Positions 55,222-64,000 of a DNA stretch of 64,000 bases are shown one piece after another. The stretch comes from Ascarosepion bandense (taxonomy: Eukaryota > Mollusca > Cephalopoda > Sepiida > Sepiidae). The translations under genes and the position numbers were made by a program. How positions within the stretch are numbered: the first letter of the stretch is position 1; each line of letters starts with the position of its first letter. The notes below the pieces were generated by a model that was not told where the DNA came from, ran no database searches, and saw only the letters and a program-made list of their open reading frames with translations. The stretch is from positions 2,470,001 through 2,534,000 of the forward strand of contig JBBBDQ010001028.1 in the NCBI GenBank assembly GCA_037127315.1. Reading direction: 5' to 3'.

Positions 55222-55990
55222 TTATACTAGGGGGGTTGACTTTGGGTGGATGTATAGTGGGCATTCGTTGGATTTTATGTATGGTTGGTAATTATTGTTA
55301 ACTAAATCTAGTGTGACATCGAGGAAGTTTACTAATTTTAAATTTGTGTTAACTATTACTTTTAGGTTTAATCCTTTAGATTCTCTATGGATACGTTTTC
55401 TTATTTTGTCTGTTTTGAAGTGTGTGGAGTTTTGTATTCTCATTAAACCGTTTGTCTCTGTATAGCCCTATGTCTTGTGCGTTTATGTCTTGGTGTGCGG
55501 TGAGATTATATAGTGTAAATAAGTCGATGAGATCAGAACACTATGCGGAGTCCAGAGCACCCATTGTGATGTCAAATTGGTTTAAAGAATTATTTTTTAT
55601 CCATTGCTCTTGGTTATGGTTAAGAACAGATGTTTTGGCCGCCATTATAATATTATATTCGTCCTTTGTTAGGTCCGAGTAGTGTGTGGCAAATTTCAGT
55701 GCTAAGGTAAAGAGGTCCTTAGAAATTGAATATCAAATTGGATCAAAAAACAGTTGTTTTTTTCTTTGATGTTATTGAACCAATTTATGACGTCAGTTGT
55801 GTTTGTCCACTGGAGTAATCCATGTTTCTATTTTATTTGTTCATTTATTCGTTCGAGGATCTTTTTGCTAATTTTACCAATTTCTGGTCTTGTCGGGTTT
55901 AATATTCTCGTAGGCAAGTTTGTTTGGAAATCTGTTTTATGATCTTTTAATGTTATGTATGCTTCTTTTGTGCAGAGTCTACTAACTTTT
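55222..55990 (-). pseudogene. Reverse transcriptase of the second Penelope-like family
   Basis: Spread over at least three frames with stops. Blocks as listed for the parent element. Motif A is shortened: after 'LIQFDI' the text jumps to 'ISKDLFTLALKFATHYSD' in another frame. The aspartate pair of motif C is broken (Asp-Lys). The last open frame (55443-55222) ends shortly after 'PLYIHPKS'. No activity expected. Confidence 0.82.
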
Positions 55991-56077
55991 TCACTAATTT
56001 TTAGTTATCCGTGATATTTTTGCTGCTTGTATCTATCTTGTCGACTATATCTAATTTGTTGTTGTTTGCCTTTTTAT

Positions 56078-56079
<2 letters not shown>

Positions 56080-56114
<35 letters not shown>
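56080..56114. repeat. (CT)n microsatellite
   Basis: About 17 TC units. Poly-Arg-Glu frames on the minus strand are spurious. Confidence 0.96.
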
Positions 56115-56116
<2 letters not shown>

Positions 56117-56200
56117 TAGATTTAAGTGCCGTTTCGATGCGGCATATATAGGACGAACCAATCTTAGGTTGGAGACGCGGGTAGCGCAGCAAGTCCCCGG

Positions 56201-56280
56201 AAATATACGTTCGGGTAGCCAAATATACGTTCGGGTAGCCAAATATACGTTCGGGTAGCCAAATATACGTTCGGGTAGCC
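56201..56280. repeat. 20-bp minisatellite, four perfect tandem copies
   Basis: The unit 'aaatatacgttcgggtagcc' is repeated four times without a mismatch. The flanking segment 56130-56350 has balanced base composition, unlike the surrounding AT-rich DNA. Perfect identity means recent expansion. Confidence 0.97.
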
Positions 56281-56639
56281 CTAACAGACATATAAGAACA
56301 ACCCAAGCAGTTCTGGATTCACCAATCTGCCAACACCTGCTGGACAATCAGGAATGTGCCTCCTCGTATGAGGACAATTGGTTCACTCTCCTGCACAGTG
56401 CTCGATCGGCATATCTTCTTCGTGTTTTGGAGGCAATTTGCCTAAAAATCCAGCAGCCGATTCTGTGCAGGTAGAAAGAGCGTTTCCTACGTTCCTTAAA
56501 ATTACAGGAGGGATTGTGAGTGTAACATTATTTCTTTTTTTATTTCACTCTTGTGGAATTGCATGTTTACACCCGACTTACATTTTAATATCTATTGAAT
56601 AAAGTTTATTTTTAATCGAATTCCATCTTCTCCCAGTAT
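56281..56639. other. No gene seen; mixed-composition DNA
   Basis: Text such as 'cactctcctgcacagtgctc' and 'ggagggattgtgagtgtaac' is GC-richer than average. The 74-codon plus frame 56378-56602 has no recognised motif. Confidence 0.4.
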
Positions 56640-56790
56640 TGTAAGTTTCCCCATTGTTTTTCTGTTCTCTATTTTTGACCCCTTTGTAATAAAGCCAACG
56701 TACCCCTTGAAAAGTGTTGGCCGAAATGTTCCTCGAGATAATTATGACGTCTATTTTGTTTAAGGTTATTAACTTATTATGTGGGTACAG

Positions 56791-56791
<1 letters not shown>
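56640..56791 (+). repeat. Interspersed repeat family Y, copy 2
   Basis: Matches the reverse complement of 33326-33510: 'aataaagccaacgtacccct', 'tgaaaagtgttggccgaaat', 'gttcctcgag', 'gacgtctattttgttt' and 'gtgggtacag', then a TA tract. It lies about 600 bp beyond the 5' end of the minus-strand Penelope-like element, so it may or may not belong to it. Confidence 0.75.

Positions 56792-56846
<55 letters not shown>
56792..56846. repeat. (AT)n microsatellite at the end of family Y
   Basis: About 27 AT units directly at the family Y boundary. Confidence 0.97.
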
Positions 56847-56847
<1 letters not shown>

Positions 56848-57140
56848 TAATTTAGCTCATTGAAATGAATTATAATTTAAAACCAATTTCAATGGCGTGT
56901 TGAGCTTTCCTTTATATATATTTCATCAGACCACACAATATTCCTTCCATTTGGTACAAAAAATTTTGCCGGAATAAGCATTTCCTTTAATTAAAGAGAA
57001 AGATAAAAAAATAAGAAAAAGGAAAAAAGAAAACAGAAAAAGAAAAAGAAAACAGAAAAAGAAAAAGAAAAAGAGAGCCAGGACAGAGACATTGGCGTCA
57101 CATCGGTTGGGGGTATTCGGACCAGTCGCGAAGATGTTGA
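56847..57140. other. Possible relative of the large inverted arms; purine tract
   Basis: 'accaatttcaatggcgt', 'catcagacc' and then an A/G-rich tract at 56995-57075 occur in the same order as in the left inverted arm (10500, 10560 and 10680-10830). Similarity is weak and partial. Confidence 0.35.
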
Positions 57141-58478
57141 CCACTAAGTCATTAACCGCCTACTTCTAATTCCATGGATACGTATGTATGTGTAACCCCA
57201 CAAATTAACCCGCCCATGTACACAAACTTATATCCATATACATACATGCGCACACATCCACAAATATACATACAAATGTGACTGTGTTTATGCTTATACA
57301 TACTTACAGACCTACACTTATTCATGCCCACAACGAATCTTGCGTTCGTATACTCACATATATATATTTTATAAAGGCGGGATTTCCATGTGTATAAATA
57401 GCGTTATATATATGTAAGTATGCTAACAATTCTCACACATACTCCCAGATTACGCATATATTTTCATACTTACATACATCCTCACATCCGTACATATATA
57501 TATATATATATATATTCATAAATGCACTCGCACCCCCATATGCATGCGTGTACACATATAAATGTGTTCTTCATACTTACATTTATATATTTATATCCAC
57601 ATACAATTATTGTGTTCATACACTCGCAAATCTATGAAGAGCTGATCCACATACACATGTATACACATCCATATATATATATAAATATAAATATATGAAT
57701 ATACAAGCAACTTTTTATATACCCCTATACATAAAGACAATGTACTCCTGTGTACACTTATCCATCTACTTTTAACTCCCAAACGAGGTGGTATAAATGA
57801 TTGATTATGATTATATAGACGTTGTTTTCATGGTTCGGCGCAAATTCCTATATATATTTTTTCTCGCTATTGTCTTCGCTAGGGTAGATGGTTGCTTGGT
57901 ATATTACCTCTTCGGGTCTACAACTGAGCATTTGTTTTTTACTCTACATTTACAGAGGGTTGTACTAATCAACCTTTTTATAAACCCCACCTAAAATATC
58001 AAACCGCTCTCTCTAAACATTTCTAGAAATTTAAATATTTCATATATATGGGTGCACCTAATTTTGTGCATGTTTATATATAATTTTGTGCTTGCATATA
58101 TATTATTGTATGTATTATTGTGTGTATAGGGGACACCTAAGTATAAGTGTATTTCATGTATAAGAATGAACCTAATTATGTATATGTTTTTCCATCATAT
58201 ATATTTATTTATTTATCTCTGTTTATTTGAGATGAAGTCTTTCGTTATCTCTTTACTCATCACTGTCCCCTTTTAAGGTATTCTCTCGCTTTCTGCATTT
58301 GACGATAATACAAGCAAGAACAAAATGTTACTGGCATTCTGATGTTTAAACGCCTAGCGGACGTTACGTTGTATTTCCTCCACTACCAACGGCAAACTCG
58401 ATCAGATCGATACTTGCACACAATCACTGTCCTTAAACAACCCATGAATAAGATGAATTTTGCTCACGCTATTTGCAA
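57141..58478. other. Cryptically simple DNA, no gene
   Basis: 57140-57780 is built from scrambled ATAC/ACAT/TATA words with several short TA runs (e.g. 57496-57515), typical of old decayed microsatellite. The plus frame 57797-57994 has no motif. Confidence 0.55.

Positions 58479-58538
<60 letters not shown>
58479..58538. repeat. (CA)n microsatellite, about 30 units
   Basis: Perfect CA run. The 87-codon plus frame 58342-58605 crosses it and is mainly His-Thr. Confidence 0.98.
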
Positions 58539-58541
<3 letters not shown>

Positions 58542-61500
58542 AACCGACACTGTATATCTTCCTATCTGCCCTACATTTTTGTTACATATAACTTTCTCTC
58601 CTTGAGAATTTCGTAGCGCAAAGACCCGTTATTATGCTGCTATTTACGTATTCGATCCCTGGGCCTCTTTTTCTCTGAACCCTTCTTGTCTCTGGAACCA
58701 CACATGTTCCATTTGAATTTAGATTCTATTGTCAAACTGCCGACATTTTTTACAACCTATTTGTTAACTGTGTTCCTGTAATTGGTGACTCATCGGAATA
58801 TGAGGTTACTTAAAAAATAAAGTTGATCAAATAAAACTCAGAAGGTGTACAAAAAGAAGAATAACATGGCTAACACTCCTCTCTAGTGAAGTAAACAAGA
58901 AATAAGCAAACGAATAAAAGTGAAATTAGAATAGTAGGTAAATGATTGATTTGTTCATTTCAGTTCAATAAAAAGTAATTCGAATATTTTGCGAAAAGAA
59001 AAGAATACCAGAAAGAAATAGGTCTTTTTTATGGCAATATTTTGTCAATAAGCATACAATTTATTTTTATTCTCAACACGCTTATTTTTTCTACAGATAT
59101 GTTCAACGTCCATATTGTTTGATCGCTTGTCGGAGTGAGAACTAGTAACACGCTGACCCCTTATTGAGATTGTAATAATGTATGATTTAACAATTCTTAT
59201 AACATTTTGAATTATTCGTTTTTTATCATACATTTAAAATTTCCACATTTTCTGTCATGTCACAGTCAGTCGCTATAATATTTGATATAGACTTTTCACA
59301 CCAACAAATCTATCATATGCCCTGTAATACTTGATGCCAAATTTGAATCCCCTGCTCTTAAATATAATATTGAAGTATTTAGTTTAGATACAATTATTAG
59401 TAGTCTATGGCATTTACGTAAGGATTAGCCTATCTTAGTTTTGTATATATTGGTAGTTAATCGAATTTCTTTTAAATTCAAAATCTCCAACACGAAATAA
59501 AGTGAATTATGGGAATGCTTAAAGCCATATATATGCATATATACAAACCAAAATAATCTTACACAATTCCCTTTGTGAAGTTACTCTGTTACTCTGTGGA
59601 TTATTTAAAATTAACTTCTTGATAGATTCTTTAGGATTATCTCAGTTGCTTCCTCTTGGTTTTTGTACTTGTTGCTTTATTTTGACTTACATTGCTAAAC
59701 TACGTTGATTCCCATTGCGTTGAATAATAACCATATTAGTTCCTTTAAACATTGAATGATAACAAGGTGATATTTTGGTGACCACTTTCGACAGAAAAGT
59801 GCTATCTTATATACCGGTATGTTTGTATTTAGAACAGCGAAAACATATTGGCAGATTAGAATGTTCGCATTCGCAGCAAAACAACCCTCGCTCCACTTAT
59901 CATCTGACATAATTTATTAAATGATAATTAAAACGCTAGGTTGATCTCTAGACGATGCACTAATATTCTTTATTCCTGTACCATTTCAAAGAAAATTTTA
60001 AAAACCAAATCTTCAATAATAATTTAAATGTTAACTGTTGGTTCTTGAGGAACACATTTTAACAATGTCTTTTTTCTTTTATATTTTTTCTGTTAACGGA
60101 CGAAAATAACTAATTTTAAATAGAATTTGGATCAGCTGATATCACGATAATTGTATTAATGTGCTCCGAAACTCTGACATTGTTTAAGATTTGACCTTAT
60201 GTAAATCGATTATTGCTAGAGTCTAATATAAATGAATAGAAAACACCTCTTGCTCGAACAAAATGGTTGAAGAGACCCCAGATCAATCAAAATGACTCTT
60301 TTTGAGATAAAAGTGCATTACAAAGGAACAGGTGATCAAAACAGAAAAACATATTCGAAATACTGCTTCATAAACTCCTCTGTTATGTAGGAGTAACTTT
60401 TGATTTTTCTTAGACTATCTCAGTGTTTTCGTGTCTGTCTGTCTTTAAATTTCAAATCCGCTAAGAATTTTAAGCAAAAAACTTTCCTTCCGTTATCATA
60501 TTTGTGCTGGTTGTGAAGTTAGAAATTGGTTGAAATTCTCCTCCTGTTATCTGCCACTTAACACATGAATAAAGTCGACCTGAAAAGTGAAGAGGATTGC
60601 TGAATTGTCAGACAAAAGCCTTGTACTCACGCATTAAAGGTTCCTGATCTACATTTGCAATTCCCGCATAGGATCATGATGGTTTACAACAAAACTATAT
60701 TAGCAGTAGTAAAATCAGAAGTAACCATTATTCACCTACAATGCCCTATTTCCCTCCGGAGCGTTCGGACATGTGAAATGGAAATGGAAAGTAAGAAAGA
60801 TATAGATCGAAGCAAAATGCGGAAGAAGAAAATATATTTATGCAAATACAGAGGTGCGACAAAGATGTATACACTTCTACTTTCAAGAATAAATATTCAT
60901 TCAGCAATTTAAATAACTCAGAAATATTTTATAAGAAAACTTAAAATCAGTAAGAATGTGATAACCTTTTTTCCCTTTAACCTTCAAATGAAAATGACGA
61001 AAGAAGCTTGATTACACATATATTGTAGGTGTTTATTCTGTCAGGCAGTTAAGTGCCAAACGGGATACATCCTTGGACAATCATGTATCTTTCGATCCAT
61101 AACTGAATAGACAGAACATTTTTCCGCACTAGTTGCCATTTTTTTCTGCGGTAAACTGGTTGCAAACCAAGGATATCGAGCCCCCATTTGTTCTGCTGTT
61201 TAACCCGTAACTGGAAGCAGAAGAGATCTTTTCATACCTTTCCCAAGAGTATTTGCGCGTAAGTGTAATGCAACAAATTCAATTGGAATTTGAAATCGGC
61301 TCTCCGATTTCTTGTTGCGAGCCGATACTCATTGCACCATAACGCTCAAGTGTTTACGAGCCGGTCAAAATTATTACAAATAATAATAGTATTAATAGTA
61401 AATATATTTCTAATATCTTTATAAGGTAAAAACAGATCTAAAAATTAGATTATTCTCTAAGAATATTTATCTTCCGTAAAGATCTAATAAATATAGGATA

Positions 61501-63189
61501 ATATTTTCACTTTAGCGACGACAGGAACTCACACATAGGATTCTACTTGAAGTTTTGAAGCAGATGAAATACTATCCATAAGTAGATAGTGATAACAATA
61601 ACAATATTAGTAATGTATCTCATGTTTTACTTTTTATTATATTATTCAGATTGTCTTACTTGCTGGTTGTGATGTCGCTTATAGAAAAATACAAATACAA
61701 TAGCTCCCACAACCGCTATTACAAGTGTTTTGGCCGATATTAAAAATATTTTATCAATATTTCTCCATTCATTTTCTAGTCTCTTTTCTGCTTAAAAATC
61801 TATTTATTAGCTTTTAATAATTTTATGACTTTTAATCATTGTGAAGACTTGCCATTAAGGCAGAAATATTTACATTGCTACCATTTACAAAATAGATAAG
61901 GATGGGGATTAAGACTATATTTCAACTGCATAAATTACAGCAACGCTTGTTGGTCTAGTTTGGTTTTCTGCAAGAGTGCTTCTCCATGGCTAGAAAAAAA
62001 GCTGGTTTTATATAGGCCCCCTCAGTTTCATGCCCACGCTGATACCTGCCGTGTATCTTTCGTATGCAAATTTTGTAAGTGCCACCTTAGTAGAATGCCC
62101 TTTCTCAATAGCCAATTGTAGAAATGGACGTAACTCTTGGTACTTACTGTACCACACGCAACCAAATCTGGGTCTCTTGTCGGGTTTGTTTGTGTCTTTG
62201 GAAACTCGTAATTTGACAGATTTGAAGTAGGCGTCTGTATTTGAAACCCGAAATTAATCTAACATTTAAAATCAATGTTTTTCTCTTAAAAGAATTCCTA
62301 AATTGCAAAGTAGTGCGAAAATTGAAGGACACTTACTTGAGATTAAGTTATTTGTTATTTTAGTTGGTCGAAGATATGAATGAATGATCCCCATTATCGT
62401 TTGACATATCTCCGATTTATTAAGCGATAAACTCGTGTAATTTGAACGACAATGAAAAATAAACAAGGATTCAATGAAAGAAGAAACGATCACGGAGATA
62501 AATAAGTATTGTTTTGAAACAAAACTATTTACGACAAAATTGCCTTGGGATCAAATCGAGCCGAGCTTAGTAACAAAAACCGTGAAATTCTATCAAAACA
62601 ATCTTTTCCCACTTTATGGTCTTATGACTGATTGGCAGATGCGAAAACTGAGATTGCCACAAGAATTCATGGCGGAAAACAGGTTGCGTATTGATCGAAG
62701 CTGCCAATCAAAGTGGTCTGACAATATTGTACACCAGGCAGCAAAAAAAAAAAAAAATAAAATAAAATAGAGATGGCAAGTAAGATGGTCAGTCAAACCA
62801 ATCCTCTGATTTCATAAGTGCTAACTTTGAGTGATTTGACATTAGCTGAAAGATCATGGTGTTAGAGTGAAAGTCTTAAAAAGGACGTTATAGCGTTGTT
62901 GTATAAGGAAAAATGTTGCCGCAAGAAAAAATTGTGTAGCTTTATGAATCTTACGGTTAGTTAAAGAGAAATAAACCAGTGATTATAAAATTTCCGTCTC
63001 TATCTCGACTTTGTTAAACTGAAATTGCCCAAGATAAAGGATATAACATTTTAGAAGCTTTCAATGTGACCAAAAACCTACCAGGATTTAGATAATAAAT
63101 TACATTTTATAAATATAAAAACGTTTAAATGTTGAATTAAGTGAAAGAAAACAGCTCATGATTCTCATAATTAACGCAATAGAAAATGT
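58539..63189. other. About 4.6 kb with no recognised gene
   Basis: The longest featureless stretch. Frames up to 98 codons (60655-60912, 62474-62770 plus) have no domain I recognise. The frame at 62474 includes 'LPWDQIEPSLVTKTVKFYQN' and ends in an A run, and could be part of a decayed element, but I cannot place it. One tRNA-like head lies at 61285-61345. Confidence 0.45.
61285..61345 (-). repeat. Candidate tRNA-like SINE head (Arg-type)
   Basis: The minus strand reads 'tggtgcaatgagtatcggct' (box A-like, 61321-61339) and 'gatttcaaattcc' (box B-like, 61285-61297), about 40 bp apart. Similar to the heads at 43.06 kb and 51.3 kb. Confidence 0.45.
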
Positions 63190-64000
63190 TCCAAGGGGGT
63201 CTAATTATCTGTGCCAACAGGGCTGACCTTTACTGTCAATGAGTTGATGAGAATAAGAAACAACGTCGATCCAAGAATATAACCCCAGGGAACCCCAAAT
63301 TAATGTGACAAGCGGTTCAAGCGACTTTCGTTACACGATTTGTTAAGAACAATATATGTCTATATTTCTGAGTTGAGGCATTGTAATTATTTACAGTATT
63401 TACATTGTTCAGACTGTTGTCCTCATCTTCATTGCTATATTCGCGACGTTTCACCTGTTTTACGCTTTGAACGTTTTCAGGTGATTGGAATTTCGAATTG
63501 AACTTCTTTATTTAGTTTACTCGGTAGATTGTTCTTGTTATATGAGTCATACCACTTCCAGATGTCTTAGTATCAATTATCTTTCTTTAACCATGACATG
63601 GCTTGACCCAAAGAGTTTTGAGTTCAATACTTGGCCGTAGCAGATATAAACAAAACATTAGAGGTTAGCCAAAGTGAGATAATTGATACTGAGACATCTA
63701 GAAGCATCCGACCCATGGAACGAGAACAATAACCCACATTGAACAAAATAAATCACCTTTTTAAGTAAAACATTCAGTTAGATAAACCATAGACCTTGAA
63801 ATTGTGAAAAAGACCAGTATGCCAAAACCTGTCTAACGTCTTTGATATATCTAATCTCAGTGGCTGTACCTCGCCGTTCTTATCCAAAGTTTGGTATAAA
63901 ACTTCCGTAGTAACTGTTCATACAGTAGTAGTTGATCTAGAGAAACGAAAGCCATATTGTTTATCTGAAAGAAGGCCGTGTGAAGTGAGATGCTTAAACC
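63190..64000 (-). mobile_element. LINE A relic, RT region, interrupted; continues beyond the window
   Basis: The minus strand from the window end: 'GLLSDKQYGFRFSRSTTT' (near 63920-63990), 'LRLDISKTLDRFWHTGLF' (motif A, near 63800-63870, Asp retained but KAFD now KTLD), 'YGLSN' then a stop. A nested insertion occupies about 63345-63775. The LINE resumes as 'VLNKSCNESRLNRLSH' and motif B 'GVPWGYILGSTLFLILIN' (63230-63300). The motif C position (near 63190-63225) reads 'VGTDN' with no YADD. Inactive. Confidence 0.82.
63345..63775. repeat. Nested family X insertion with an inverted duplicate (foldback)
   Basis: 63350-63600 is a family X copy ('atttctgagttgaggcattg', 'aggtgattggaatttcgaat'). Its distal part (about 63470-63591) recurs inverted at 63664-63775: the reverse complement shares 'tgttctNgtt', 'agatgtctNagtatcaatta' and 'tttNgNtaacc'. 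LINE A coding is continuous across the insertion, which dates the insertion after the LINE. Confidence 0.8.

Larger units (their letters stand above)
54350..56010 (-). mobile_element. Penelope-like element (RT plus GIY-YIG), second family, decayed
   Basis: Read on the minus strand: 'AYITLKDHKTDFQTNLPTRI' and 'LNPTRPEIGKISKKILERIN' (55820-55970), 'QWTNTTDVINWFNNI' (near 55760-55805), 'LIQFDI' (motif A lead, near 55735), 'DEYNIIMAAKTSVLNHNQEQ' and 'QFDITMGALDSA' (55550-55665), 'QDIGLYRDKRF' (motif C position, near 55440-55480), 'VNFLDVTLDLVNNNYQPY' (55290-55345), a long stop-rich linker, and a GIY-YIG nuclease (54679-54356). The catalytic motif is YRDK where YRDD is expected, and there are many stops. 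It differs from the 46.8-kb element in its motifs. Confidence 0.83.

Noticed and set aside
56201..56280. Possible CRISPR-like array
   Set aside because: The four 20-bp units are contiguous with no spacers, and the window is eukaryotic.
56001..56347. Two ~100-codon minus frames with a repeated 'GYPNVYLATRTY' pattern
   Set aside because: The periodic protein pattern is just the 20-bp minisatellite read in different frames plus a (CT)n tract; no start context or domain.

Overview
This window looks like repeat-dense, AT-rich, gene-poor DNA from an animal nuclear genome. The long (TA)n, (CA)n and TATC arrays, the mix of LINE, Penelope-like, Tc1/mariner and tRNA-SINE relics, and the lack of operons or long uninterrupted host genes suggest a mollusc. 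My best guess is a cephalopod of octopus type, but this is inferred from repeat style and not from a marker gene. I found no convincing host exon, rRNA gene or functional tRNA gene. Nearly everything recognisable is mobile DNA or its remains.

Layout. 0-10 kb holds a mariner end, RTE-type LINE relics (0.6 and 7.4-8.4 kb) and an APE-type LINE relic (3.2-4.5 kb, 'LINE A'). 10-21 kb is a composite: two inverted copies of a ~1.0-1.2 kb repeat (10.1-11.1 and 20.1-21.3 kb) enclose two head-to-tail copies of an R4/Dong-like retrotransposon with a restriction-like endonuclease. Copy 1 (12.0-16.1 kb) is nearly intact and spans Myb-like domain, RT, CCHC and endonuclease with only two one-base frame breaks. 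Copy 2 (16.1-19.5 kb) is 5'-truncated, decayed and interrupted by a LINE A 3' end. 24-26 kb has a 105-bp tandem repeat followed by an RTE relic. 30.2-32.6 kb (minus) is the best LINE A copy, with APE endonuclease and RT. 34-38 kb has two mariner relics, a Penelope fragment and a tRNA-derived SINE. 41.4-42.3 kb is a Tc1-like relic. 46.8-48.8 kb (plus) and 54.4-56.0 kb (minus) are Penelope-like elements with RT and GIY-YIG remains. 63.2-64 kb is another LINE A relic carrying a nested foldback insertion.

The most interesting signal is in two tRNA-derived SINE copies (37.1 and 53.5 kb). Just before their microsatellite tails each carries what reads as a minimal type I hammerhead ribozyme: CTGATGA, a 4-bp stem II, GAAA, a tiny stem III closed by two bases, a GTC cleavage triplet, and a stem I with an internal loop. 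The 53.6-kb copy has an intact core. The 37.2-kb copy has a substitution at the G before the cleavage dinucleotide.

The elements are linked mainly by history. Nested insertions give a relative order (R4 copy 2 is older than the LINE A insertion in it, and copy 1 is probably youngest). Many microsatellites sit exactly at element boundaries, which suggests that element tails seeded them.
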